From assembly GCA_903858115.1 (NCBI GenBank), contig CAIOHR010000104.1:43348-107347 (forward strand): a DNA stretch of 64,000 nucleotides, read 5' to 3'. The position numbers and the translations under genes are program-made. Each line of letters starts with the position of its first letter. Position 1 is the first letter of the stretch. This document shows positions 36,534 to 45,293 of this stretch, in pieces. The notes under the pieces were generated by a model, which had not been told where the DNA came from, ran no database searches, and was given only the letters and a program-made list of their open reading frames with translations. Source of the DNA: an uncultured Pirellula sp. (lineage in GTDB: Bacteria; Planctomycetota; Planctomycetia; Pirellulales; Pirellulaceae).

Positions 36534-36573
36534 AAAAAAAGAAAAGCGGCCCTGATGACAGAGGCCGCTTTTG
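36534..36573 (-). terminator. Intrinsic terminator after the DUF1559 gene
   Basis: On the minus strand a perfect 10-bp stem AAAAGCGGCC/GGCCGCTTTT with a loop of about 11 bases is followed directly by CTTTTTTT. It lies about 20 bases past the DUF1559 stop codon and 26 bases before the lipoprotein start. It should make the pilin-like gene mostly monocistronic with partial read-through into the downstream genes. Confidence 0.88.
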
Positions 36574-36591
36574 TATTTTCAGCTAACAAAA

Positions 36592-37731
36592 CTAGTTAGG
36601 TAGAGAGGCAGTCTCACCACCGGACTTGCTTCCCATCGCACCCCAAACTCCATAAGCTGATGGCCCGCCATAGATTTCTTGGAATCCAGGGCTTTGTTGA
36701 ACAGCGGACTGATTGCCGGTGTCGATCGACTGAGAGATGAAGTGAACAGATCCATCGGCCAACGCGACTCCAGCGCCACCTGTGTGAAAGCTAGAAATCG
36801 AGCTCATCTCTTCGTTGTCGTCTCCCCATCCCCAATTACACGATGGCGAATTCGGTGCCATCATTGTCGTAAATCCGACGAAGTATGGTCTACCGTCCCA
36901 GGCACGTCCTGTATGTGGACGGTGAATTTCACGAGTTGGAGCGGTTAGTTGACGACGTCCATTAACAGTCGTTACACGCGCCATACAGTCTGATGGAGCC
37001 CAGCTTCTCATTTCTTGGGCAACACCTCCCAAGATATCCGCAATACCACCACCACCAGCTCGCTCACCCATCATAACGGTATTCGAAGTTCCGTCCGAGA
37101 TTGCTCCCATAGAAAGGTAGCGGTTGACCTGGAAAATACCTCGGTTGTCTCGACTACCCCAAGCCGAAGGCGGGAAGTGGTTTTGGAAGTACTGATCCCC
37201 CATGCAAACCTTGTAGTTCAGCAAGCTAGGACTTTCATTCCTGTTCGGTGGTGGAGGATCCGAAGGACAAATAAAGGACGGAACGTCCGATGCCCAATTC
37301 TTTTGGTCCAGTCCCCAGACTCGAGCTGCGGTATCGTCATAGGCCCAATCCACTTGTCCGGCCCAAGGTCGTGGCAAACCAGGTCCGCTCGGTCTGGCTC
37401 GCGACATCATCGCTTGATAGCGAGGACCTTGTTCGATAAATGGCAGTAAGGAGATCGTGTACGCATACCGTGCCCAAATATCCATCCCCATACCAGGAGA
37501 TGTGTCTCTCATGTCCCCACCCAAGTGCCCGAGAGCAGGGAACTTCTTGAAAGCAGATTCGTAGTTGTGCATTGCCAAACCGAATTGCTTTAGGTTGTTA
37601 GAGCATTGCATTCTACGCGCAGCTTCACGAGCCGCCTGAACTGCAGGTAACAACAATCCTACTAGAATTCCAATGATGGCTATAACCACCAGAAGCTCTA
37701 CCAGCGTAAAGCCTCTACGTCTTTTCGACAT
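36592..37731 (-). CDS. DUF1559 (pilin-like, type II pseudopilin N-terminus) protein
   Basis: 379 residues. A class III prepilin signal is followed at once by the hydrophobic helix: RRRGFTLVELLVVIAIIGIL, with the processing site between Gly and Phe and Glu at mature position 5. The conserved DUF1559 segment AAREAARRMQCSNNLKQFGL follows, with a beta-rich remainder and the C-terminal family box ALADGSVHFISQSID. Planctomycetes encode dozens of these; they are thought to form or decorate surface fibres after prepilin peptidase processing. It is the first gene of the minus-strand cluster and is separated from the rest by a strong terminator, so it is probably made in excess. No prepilin peptidase is in the window. 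Confidence 0.95.
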   Translation of the reverse strand: MSKRRRGFTLVELLVVIAIIGILVGLLLPAVQAAREAARRMQCSNNLKQFGLAMHNYESAFKKFPALGHLGGDMRDTSPGMGMDIWARYAYTISLLPFIEQGPRYQAMMSRARPSGPGLPRPWAGQVDWAYDDTAARVWGLDQKNWASDVPSFICPSDPPPPNRNESPSLLNYKVCMGDQYFQNHFPPSAWGSRDNRGIFQVNRYLSMGAISDGTSNTVMMGERAGGGGIADILGGVAQEMRSWAPSDCMARVTTVNGRRQLTAPTREIHRPHTGRAWDGRPYFVGFTTMMAPNSPSCNWGWGDDNEEMSSISSFHTGGAGVALADGSVHFISQSIDTGNQSAVQQSPGFQEIYGGPSAYGVWGAMGSKSGGETASLPN

Positions 37732-37869
37732 GTAATGTTCCTTAAAGGAAAGATAATAAATTAGAGACCAAATCCATTTTATCGAAATAATCCCTTTTTT
37801 GCAATGCTTTCGTGAAAATTGTGGTGGGTTCTTTAACCCAATCAGTCAGTTAAGCCCCAATATCAGCGA

Positions 37870-38571
37870 TTAGTTCTCCACGGTCTTCATATTGTTGGGT
37901 AAATCTGTCGAGCCATGCCTGCCCGCTTGCAGCAAAATCATTGCAAAAACCGCGATATTCACGCAGAAAACTGCCAAGACTCGATTTGCTGTCCAACCTG
38001 GAAAAATGTTCTCCGGTTTTTCGAGTTGTGTGATGGCACCATGCAATAAGGAAATAGAAACAACTCCAATGGCAATTCCCAAAATTCCTCCAAGAACGCA
38101 TTCGACAAGCTGCTTTTTAGGAGAGCCTGACATCGCAGCAGCGATAGCAGCGGAAACGCCCATGGGACCCGCGATAGCTCCCCAACGAATAATCCAGTAA
38201 GTTGCCGATGCACCTGAATACTCGGTTCGCAACTCCTGGAGTTGCCCAAGATACGCTCCCAGCGGACCGCTAAGAGCGCCCAAAACAAGACCAAACACCA
38301 AGCCAAGCCAACGACGTTTTGCATGCGGATTCCCAAAAAAACCGGTAAAGCCTGCCAAGCATGCGCCCCAGATACCAAAACTAACGGAGTTGCACTTCAG
38401 TTTTTCGAATCGGTAAGCATCATGCATTTCGGTCGAAAAGCCACCTTTCTGACGTCCTTCATCCTCCAGCAAAATGGCGCCGAAATTGGGGCGTACTTTT
38501 TCTACTAATCCCCACGTTAGAACACTGAGTAGAAGGCATGCAATCAGCGGAACAATGTACCTGGCAACCAT
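37870..38571 (-). CDS. Polytopic membrane protein, function unknown
   Basis: About 233 residues from ATG at 38571 (MVARYIVPLIACLLLSVLTW), preceded by GGAAG; the frame is open further to 38709. At least five hydrophobic segments are visible, including SFGIWGACLAGFTGFFG, LGLVFGLVLGALSGPLGAYL, GAIAGPMGVSAAIAAAM, CVLGGILGIAIGVVSISLL and VLAVFCVNIAVFAMILLQA. It is Gly/Ala-rich in the central helices. I do not recognise a family. It lies between the DUF1559 cluster and the second TPR-CRTAC1 pair, divergent from the latter, so it may belong to the same locus. Confidence 0.7.
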   Translation of the reverse strand: MVARYIVPLIACLLLSVLTWGLVEKVRPNFGAILLEDEGRQKGGFSTEMHDAYRFEKLKCNSVSFGIWGACLAGFTGFFGNPHAKRRWLGLVFGLVLGALSGPLGAYLGQLQELRTEYSGASATYWIIRWGAIAGPMGVSAAIAAAMSGSPKKQLVECVLGGILGIAIGVVSISLLHGAITQLEKPENIFPGWTANRVLAVFCVNIAVFAMILLQAGRHGSTDLPNNMKTVEN

Positions 38572-38792
38572 TTGAAGAAACTTCCAGAGATAAAGAGTGG
38601 AAAGGAATTCGAAGCATAATACATAGCCTGCAAGGTAACGTCTACTTGCATGTTTCTCATTTGAAAAGTAGCTTTCACCAGTCCGATGCTTCCTGAAACG
38701 GGTACGCACTTAAGAAATGCAATCGATGAACAAACGCTATACGATCCTGTTTCTTTTATCACTAGTCTCTTGTTGATTGCAGTTGATCAAAA

Positions 38793-40229
38793 ATGAATTT
38801 AGAGCACAAAAATCACCTAGGACTTGCGGCCATTTTGATTTCATTTGTTGCTCTCGCTGCGGCTGCATTCGCATTGCGGATGAACTCCAACATCGCCATG
38901 AACTCCAGCGACGTCACAAACGAGGAAAAGCCTTTCTCGCCTGAACCAGACAGGAACGCCAAAAAATCAGCGGAGCTTGCCTCGGCGAATGCCTCGCCGA
39001 TCGCATCGCAGCCATCATCGCTAGAGTCGACGGTGACGTTCCCAACGTTTCAATTGGCTATGGACAAGGCGGACATGGAAGCTGAAGCCTTTCGCGTCGC
39101 AAATCATCTGCTGCAAAGACGTCCTGATGACCCAATGGCGCTGCATGTTGCTGCGGTGTGCAACTCGCAATTTCACAAGACAGCGGAGGCTGAGAAACTA
39201 TGGCAACGGTGTATTGACCTTAGTCCGAAAACGGAAACGTACTATCTGAACTTCGCGGCTAATGCACTGTTCCGTGGTGGTGCTGATACAGCGCTAGAAA
39301 ATCTTGAAAAAGCTAGAGCCAATGGTATCAACTCCGCAGACATCGCACATCATCTTGGGTTGGCGTTAGGACGACTTGGTGAAGAAGAGCGGGCGATTTC
39401 TGTACTCAAGGAAGCGGTTCAAAAGGACCCGTCGCTTGGAGCGCACTGGATGCTGCTCGGCCAATCCCAGCTCAAATTGAATCAGCTCGACGACGCGAAA
39501 CGGAGTCTTGTCAAAGCCATGGAACTGGGCGGTCAGAGCCGAGCATTGTATTCAGCATTACTCAATGTTTCTGTCCGTTTGGGAAACAAAGAGGACACGC
39601 TCAAGTATCGAAAAATCATCGAACAGATGGGGGACGATGTCGTAACGGATGGACGCGAGCAATTCAAGACAATATCAGATCGCGAGGCAAAACGAGTCTT
39701 GGTTTCTGTATTGGGTGAAGCATGTGCCGTTTTTCGCGATGCTGGTCTTCTCGAAGATGCGGAGCACACTGCATTAAGGCTTCTTACTCACGAACCCAAC
39801 AACTACCCGATTTGCCAGTTCCTAGCCGATCTTTACCTCAGCCGAAAATGGCTTCCTGAGGAGTTAGCCGCCAGGCTGCGAATGCTGGAAATCAACCCAA
39901 CGGATTTGATGAACCAACTGAAGGTAGCTCGCATTTATGCAGACACTGGCTACTTCAAACGTTGCGAAGCAAGCATTCGAAATGTTGTCGCGATCGCTCC
40001 TCACAAAGCACTTGGGTACGCAGCAATGGCAGAGTATTTGGTATCACAAAAGAACTTTGAACGCGCGCAATGGTTTGCAGAACGAGCCATCGAGAGAGAA
40101 CCAGGCAGTGCTGGTACGAAACTTTTGGCTACAGTATTACGTGCTCAAGGTAAAGAATCGGAAGCGAGAAACGTGGAAGCATCGGTGTCAACAATTCCAC
40201 CCAATCCGGGGCTCCTCAAGCAGCCATGA
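38793..40229 (+). CDS. Membrane-anchored TPR protein (B)
   Basis: 478 residues. The N-terminal anchor is NHLGLAAILISFVALAAAAF. A low-complexity linker (~30-85) is followed by tetratricopeptide-like helices such as AEAEKLWQRCIDLSPK, LGLALGRLGEEERAISVLKE, HWMLLGQSQLKLNQLDDAKR, EDAEHTALRLLTHEPNN and FERAQWFAERAIEREPG. It is a paralogue of the TPR protein at 34574. Its stop codon overlaps the start of the next CRTAC1 gene (ATGA), so the two are translationally coupled, repeating the TPR-then-CRTAC1 order of the other cluster. It is expected to sit outside the cytoplasm on a single helix. Confidence 0.9.
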   Translation: MNLEHKNHLGLAAILISFVALAAAAFALRMNSNIAMNSSDVTNEEKPFSPEPDRNAKKSAELASANASPIASQPSSLESTVTFPTFQLAMDKADMEAEAFRVANHLLQRRPDDPMALHVAAVCNSQFHKTAEAEKLWQRCIDLSPKTETYYLNFAANALFRGGADTALENLEKARANGINSADIAHHLGLALGRLGEEERAISVLKEAVQKDPSLGAHWMLLGQSQLKLNQLDDAKRSLVKAMELGGQSRALYSALLNVSVRLGNKEDTLKYRKIIEQMGDDVVTDGREQFKTISDREAKRVLVSVLGEACAVFRDAGLLEDAEHTALRLLTHEPNNYPICQFLADLYLSRKWLPEELAARLRMLEINPTDLMNQLKVARIYADTGYFKRCEASIRNVVAIAPHKALGYAAMAEYLVSQKNFERAQWFAERAIEREPGSAGTKLLATVLRAQGKESEARNVEASVSTIPPNPGLLKQP

Positions 40230-41983
40230 TGAGACATCAAAATCGGATCGTTAGAACGTGTTGCTCAGCCGCTTGGAAAATTAGAGATCCTATGAACTTT
40301 GTTTGTTTTAACCCAACGATACTCTTCTATCTCATTTTGATTTCGACCTTCATTCCTGTGGACCAGGTGGATGCACAAACCAATCGCTCCCCTGCCATGA
40401 GTTCGACCAGCCCTAGCATTATTCGCCTAACGGATGTTTCTCGTGAAAGTGGTGTTACATGGGTACATAACACGGGTGGCAGCGGACAGGCATACATTGT
40501 CGAGGGGGTTTCGGCAGGAGTCGCGACCTTTGACTACAACAATGATGGACTCATCGATATCTACTTGCTGAACGGTCGTCCACTCAAGGGCACAGCTCCG
40601 TCCACGCTCAGCAATGCGCTGTATCGCAACAACGGAGACTTTACATTTACCGATGTCACTGCAGAGGCTGGTGTATCAGGTGAAGGCTACGGGCTCGGTG
40701 TTGTCACAGCGGACTACGATGGCGATGGAGACATGGATATCTATCTGAACAACTATGGGCCCAATGTCCTTTATCGGAACAATGGCGATCGTACGTTTAC
40801 TAATGTGACTGCCGAAGCTGGTGTAGACAATGGCAACAAAGTAGGTGCAGGGGCTAGTTTTTTTGATGCGGACGGTGATGGCGACTTAGATCTTTTTGTG
40901 GGGAACTATATCGACTTCACGTACGAGAATCACGTCGAAATTCTTCGGGCTGGTAAGCGGTTTTCGGCAGGGCCACAATACTATCGACCCGTCGCAGACA
41001 CTCTTTATCGAAATGATGGCAACGGTCGATTTACGGACGTATCGAAAGAGTCCAATATCACTTCCGCGATCGGCCCGAGCATGGGAATGGTCGCCGCCGA
41101 CTTTGATGACGATGGTGACATCGATGTTTTTGTTTGCAACGATGGTGAGCCGAATTTTTTATGGCAAAACGACGGAAAAGGGCGGTTTGAAGAGGTCGGT
41201 TTGTTATCGGGTGTGGCGCTGGATTTCGAAGGGCATGAGAATTCGAATATGGGAGTTGATATCGGCGACTATGACCAGGATGGTCTCGTAGACTTGATCA
41301 CTACCAATTTTCAAGCGGAGCTTCCCGTACTTCGTAGAAATCTGGGCGCTGGAATTTTCGAAGATGTAACCGCGGCCGCTCGGATCCCAATTACGCTAAC
41401 CCCTCATGTGAATTGGGGTACAGGCTTTGTCGATTTCGATAATGATGGTGATCGCGATATCTACATTGCGTGCGGGCATTTTGACCCCGTTGAATTGATG
41501 GACGATAGCACCGCTCAGAAAGTCCGAGACGTCGTTTTGGAGAATATTGGGCGTCGATACCGAGATGTATCCAGCACGTGCGGATCAGGGCTGGAAATTG
41601 TTCAATCGAGCCGCGGAGCTTGCTTTGAAGATCTGGATAACGATGGAGATGTGGATGTTGTTGTACTTAATTCGGATGCAAAACCCAGCATCTTGCGAAA
41701 TGACACACCTGCGGTGAACCAATGGTGCCAAATCGAGTTGCGACAGCCTGGAATGAATGCTCATGCCGTCGGGGCAAAGGTGACAGTGAAGTACGCGAAC
41801 AAGTTGCAGCGATTCGATGTTATTGCAGGAAGAGGTTATCAAGGGCATTTCGGATCACGAATCTCGTTTGGCTTCCCAAAAGATATCACCCAAGCAACGG
41901 CTGAAGTTCGGTGGCCCGATGGAGGAGTACAGTGGTTTGAACTCAACATTGGCAAGTTGAATAAGCTTGACCGCCGTCCCTAA
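40226..41983 (+). CDS. CRTAC1-type FG-GAP/ASPIC-UnbV repeat protein (C)
   Basis: 585 residues if translation starts at the overlapping ATG 40226. A start at 40292 (MNFVCFNPTILFYLILIST) would place the signal peptide at the N-terminus and is a fair alternative. The protein opens with LTDVSRESGVTWVHNTGGSG and contains VCBS blades with calcium loops (DYNNDGLIDI, DYDGDGDMDI, DADGDGDLDL, DFDDDGDIDV, DYDQDGLVDL, DFDNDGDRDI). It ends with an ASPIC/UnbV module, NAHAVGAKVTVKY to VRWPDGGVQWFEL. It is a paralogue of proteins A and B. A secreted propeller, likely to work with the TPR protein encoded just upstream. Confidence 0.92.
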   Translation: MMRHQNRIVRTCCSAAWKIRDPMNFVCFNPTILFYLILISTFIPVDQVDAQTNRSPAMSSTSPSIIRLTDVSRESGVTWVHNTGGSGQAYIVEGVSAGVATFDYNNDGLIDIYLLNGRPLKGTAPSTLSNALYRNNGDFTFTDVTAEAGVSGEGYGLGVVTADYDGDGDMDIYLNNYGPNVLYRNNGDRTFTNVTAEAGVDNGNKVGAGASFFDADGDGDLDLFVGNYIDFTYENHVEILRAGKRFSAGPQYYRPVADTLYRNDGNGRFTDVSKESNITSAIGPSMGMVAADFDDDGDIDVFVCNDGEPNFLWQNDGKGRFEEVGLLSGVALDFEGHENSNMGVDIGDYDQDGLVDLITTNFQAELPVLRRNLGAGIFEDVTAAARIPITLTPHVNWGTGFVDFDNDGDRDIYIACGHFDPVELMDDSTAQKVRDVVLENIGRRYRDVSSTCGSGLEIVQSSRGACFEDLDNDGDVDVVVLNSDAKPSILRNDTPAVNQWCQIELRQPGMNAHAVGAKVTVKYANKLQRFDVIAGRGYQGHFGSRISFGFPKDITQATAEVRWPDGGVQWFELNIGKLNKLDRRP

Positions 41984-42049
41984 GAATAGATGATGAATTC
42001 AGATAAAGGCTAAGGTCCTAACGGGAATAGATAGACGATCAACAGGCTC

Positions 42050-43615
42050 TTATAGTTCGAAGGCGTCTTCTTCGCCTTGTTCGGCATAGATAGGCAGGTA
42101 TCGGTAGTAGACTTCCAAGATCATGGTTGCCATGCAGGTGGTGTAGAATCGACCTCCAGAAGTAGTGCTGTGGCTATGGCTATCTTCCCAAAACCAACTA
42201 CCTGTCGATAGGCCTGATTGCGATTGAAGACCGATGAGCTGGTCTCGCATGCGAACGTTCCATCGATCCCACTCCGGACCTCCATACTGCTTCATCACCT
42301 GTGTTGCGTAATAGTTGTAGTAAGTACCGGTACGACTAGGACCGGCTTTATCAAATTTGGCTACGATTGCCTTGACCGTCGGATGGTCCTTTTTCATGCC
42401 GGAGTACATTCGGCAGAGTAGAGCGCAGGCAGTGCAGCTCGCGTTGTACTTCGCTTTCTTCGCGACCGAGTCAAAGCTGTAGTGGTAGCTGGTGCCCTCT
42501 TCCCATGACATGGCATCCAGAAACAAATTGGCGCGACGGACAACATCGAGATCGATAGTCAATCCACTCATCGCAGCACTTTTTAGCGCCATCATTTGCC
42601 ATCCAACGACCGATGTATCCCCAAGCCCTTTCGGTGAATAGTGCCATCCACCGGTTGTCGGGTTTTGTGCGTAGTCCAGGAAGTTGATTCCAGATTGCGC
42701 GGCTTCCACAAGAGCTGGGTCTCGTGTCATGCCGTACGCTTCGCACAAAGCGATGGTGGCGATTCCATGGGCATACATGTCGTCAAGCCCTTTACTACCA
42801 CCTCCCACGTACCACGATCCCAGGCCTTTTTGAAACTTCATGTTCTTGATCAAGAAGCTTAAACCACCGAATACGACTTCTTTGTATTCACCCTCCATGT
42901 GTGTTTGGCCAGCCCCAAGAAAGCACATCAATGCCATGCCTGTGGCTGCATTGAAGCTCGATTGCCGATTACCTGGATTGTCGGGGCCATGCGCAAGCGT
43001 CCACGATCCATTTTGTTTGTTCTGATGTTCCGCAAGCCATTTGAGGGCCATGGAAACTGCTTTTTCGGTTGCATCAGAACCGCCAAACTTTCGCAGTAGA
43101 TCTCGTTTGGTTTCTTTCGACCTGCCCGTTAGAGCCTGTTTCATGGTCGCGTTGGCTTGGGCCGCCATCGCGTTCTTGGGTGTCAAGCTCGCCATGCTAT
43201 TCATCGACAACAGCGGCACATCCACGACCACTTGCGATAGATCGACACTCGTCGCTTCGATATTGGAATCCACAACGGGGACATCCGATGGTGCCTCTGC
43301 AGAATCCGATGGCTGAAGCTCGGACGCTGAAGCCTCCTCCATCGCCGTTGCCTGCAGATCCTCGCCTTCTTCTATTGCCTCAGCGGAACTCAGCATGAGT
43401 TTGAGTTCCTTCTTGAGGGGCTCGATGTTCCATGCGCCTAGCACGAGTATGGCCGCGACGTGCACAAAAGTACTGACCAGCCAACTCGGAATGGCTTGCT
43501 TGATGAGGTGAACGCGTCCTTTCTTAAACGGATTTTGTTCCTCGAATTCAGGGAGCCGCGAGCCCTCCCCCGTCAATCCGCCAATCCCTGTTGATCCATT
43601 GTCAGAGGGTGCCAT
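42050..43615 (-). CDS. Membrane-anchored alpha/alpha-toroid (prenyltransferase/squalene-cyclase repeat) protein
   Basis: About 521 residues from ATG at 43615; the ATG at 43639 adds eight. A cytoplasmic N-terminus of ~45 residues and one helix (IPSWLVSTFVHVAAILVLGA) are followed by an acidic, low-complexity linker to about residue 175. The rest is a helical toroid with repeats such as ALKWLAEHQNKQNGSW, GLSFLIKNMKFQKGLGSW, INFLDYAQNPTTGGWHYS and MRDQLIGLQSQSGLSTGSW. The QxxxGSW-type repeats place it in the squalene-hopene-cyclase/prenyltransferase superfamily. The cyclase DxDD acid motif is not seen, so a terpene cyclase is unlikely. Such anchored proteins are common in planctomycetes and uncharacterised. 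Confidence 0.85.
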   Translation of the reverse strand: MAPSDNGSTGIGGLTGEGSRLPEFEEQNPFKKGRVHLIKQAIPSWLVSTFVHVAAILVLGAWNIEPLKKELKLMLSSAEAIEEGEDLQATAMEEASASELQPSDSAEAPSDVPVVDSNIEATSVDLSQVVVDVPLLSMNSMASLTPKNAMAAQANATMKQALTGRSKETKRDLLRKFGGSDATEKAVSMALKWLAEHQNKQNGSWTLAHGPDNPGNRQSSFNAATGMALMCFLGAGQTHMEGEYKEVVFGGLSFLIKNMKFQKGLGSWYVGGGSKGLDDMYAHGIATIALCEAYGMTRDPALVEAAQSGINFLDYAQNPTTGGWHYSPKGLGDTSVVGWQMMALKSAAMSGLTIDLDVVRRANLFLDAMSWEEGTSYHYSFDSVAKKAKYNASCTACALLCRMYSGMKKDHPTVKAIVAKFDKAGPSRTGTYYNYYATQVMKQYGGPEWDRWNVRMRDQLIGLQSQSGLSTGSWFWEDSHSHSTTSGGRFYTTCMATMILEVYYRYLPIYAEQGEEDAFEL

Positions 43616-43802
43616 ATCCGTTTCCCAAGACCTATCCACGAGAAAAGTATGTCAGCCCAGGTATGGCTGAGAATCTATGAGGCAAAAGTAGTGGCGCTGG
43701 GAAGCTAGGGGCGTTTAAATTCCCTGCAATCGCTTCCCAATGATAGCACACAGCGCATGCGTTTGTACTCAAAAGATTTTGGTAGCCGTGAAACTGCCAA
43801 GT

Positions 43803-44867
43803 CTATTTTTGTTCAAACTGCTTGTGAAGAGTCTCTTGCAATGCATCCCAGTTTTGGGATGCACGTTCAAAATCGACTTCAGACCAACGAATCGGCCTGT
43901 CTCCGGAAACTCGCGATGTCTGGGATGCATTGGGCCAAACGGGAAAATGGGCTCCATTTCCCATTGCCAGTCTGGCTTCTACTTTTTCGCTAATGAGATA
44001 ATCGGCCAACAATCCCGCTGCCGTTGGATGTGGCGAATTCTTCAGGACGGCAAGTGTATTGGGGATGAACAAGGTTCCAAACTGGCCGACTTCTTGATCC
44101 GGAAACACAATTTCCACCGGCTGACCATTTTCCTTCTCAATGATGGCGTCGTCGGTATCGGTAATGCACCAGTCGAGGTCCCCACGACCAACCGCCAAGG
44201 CTACTTGTTTGTTTCCAGAAAGAACCACCGCATTCTTCGAGACGGCCGCGATCCAACTCTCGAAATTCAGCTTTCCCGAAACAACGCCGATGTTTGCATC
44301 CACTGAAATTTTATCGGAATGGCTAGACAGGACCGCCATGTGAGTTGCCGTGGTTCCGTAGATCGGATATGCCATTCCGCATCGATTCTTCCATTTCGGA
44401 TTCGCCAACTCCAGAACGCTGGAGGGCCATTCGGCGGACTTCTGTAATCGGTCTTTGTTGACGAGTATCACCCGCGCGCGTGCCGCAAACCCAACCCAAC
44501 TACCGTCCGAGGCCCGATACGATTTCGGCCAAGTGTCAGGAATTGGCCAACGACGCGCCTGCAACAAACCCTTTTTCTGCAGCCTCAATGTATGCAGGAT
44601 CTCGTTGTTCCAGAAACAATCGCAACCGGGTTTACCGGACTCTGCCTCGATTCGTAGGACCAGGCCCAGCGTCTTGCTCGATTCAACATCGAACTGTCGC
44701 GTGATCGATATCTTTTCTTTCCCTCGTTCAAATCCGTCGAGTATCGGCGTCGAAAATTCTCGATCCGCGGCGGCATAAATGACAACTTCATTTTCTGGCC
44801 GAGGAACACATCCAATGGTGCAGAAACAAAGAGACCAGAAAAGCAGAACGTAATGAATTCGGATCAT
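43803..44867 (-). CDS. Extracellular solute-binding lipoprotein (iron(III)/FbpA-like)
   Basis: About 354 residues from ATG at 44867 (MIRIHYVLLFWSLCFCTIGC), which puts the lipobox CTIGC at the right place; the ATG at 44891 is less likely. The mature part starts NEVVIYAAADREFSTPILDG and has the substrate-binding landmarks CDCFWNNEILHTL, WVGFAARARVILVNKDRL, GMAYPIYGTTATHMAVL, DLDWCITDTDDA and TLFIPNTLAVLKNSPH. This is the type of the periplasmic ferric-ion-binding family of ABC importers. The Tyr pair usual for iron coordination is not obvious, so the ligand remains open. No permease or ATPase gene is adjacent, which is odd for an importer component. Confidence 0.85.
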   Translation of the reverse strand: MIRIHYVLLFWSLCFCTIGCVPRPENEVVIYAAADREFSTPILDGFERGKEKISITRQFDVESSKTLGLVLRIEAESGKPGCDCFWNNEILHTLRLQKKGLLQARRWPIPDTWPKSYRASDGSWVGFAARARVILVNKDRLQKSAEWPSSVLELANPKWKNRCGMAYPIYGTTATHMAVLSSHSDKISVDANIGVVSGKLNFESWIAAVSKNAVVLSGNKQVALAVGRGDLDWCITDTDDAIIEKENGQPVEIVFPDQEVGQFGTLFIPNTLAVLKNSPHPTAAGLLADYLISEKVEARLAMGNGAHFPVWPNASQTSRVSGDRPIRWSEVDFERASQNWDALQETLHKQFEQK

Positions 44868-45293
44868 GGCATCGAATCGAACGAAAAACACAGGGCAGAA
44901 GATCGTCCGATTCTATCGGGATCCGGTTTTTCGCGAAACGACTTCTATCGTACAAGCGTTAAGAACCGCTCAATCGATACCGAAAAGATTTTGACCTCCC
45001 AAGAATTGCCGCAGAGAAATGGAAGCCGATCAAAGACAGCTTATTGTAAAATAGTGTCGGTCAGCCTAGTGGCATCCGACACGAACCCTTTCCCCTGTGG
45101 CGAACCCTACTCGCGTCGAGTTTGGTTCGCCATTTTTGTTGGATCGATTCTCTCGATTGGATCGATTCTTTAGAAGCTTGTAACCACTGTACAACGAAAC
45201 TGGGCTTCCTTGCCCAAAGTAGAGGTCGTCGATAGAGCACTGGGTCCGCTCCATCTTCAATCTGCACCCCCGCGAATCCGTGCAGCAGTTTCG
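44868..45293. other. Intergenic region with a hairpin
   Basis: 426 bases without a convincing gene. TGGCGAACC (45098-45106) and GGTTCGCCA (45124-45132) form a stem followed by TTTTTG on the plus strand, and GTCGG/CCGAC arms lie just before. Further on, GATCGATTCTCTCGATTGGATC is a short partially repeated stretch. No plus-strand gene reads into this hairpin, so it is not called a terminator. Confidence 0.45.

Noticed and set aside
45098..45140. Intrinsic terminator on the plus strand
   Set aside because: The stem and T-run look right, but no plus-strand gene reads into it; recorded only as a hairpin in the gap.
44868..45293. Small open frames in the gap before the solute-binding lipoprotein
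   Set aside because: None has a ribosome site together with protein-like composition, and the frames overlap the hairpin.
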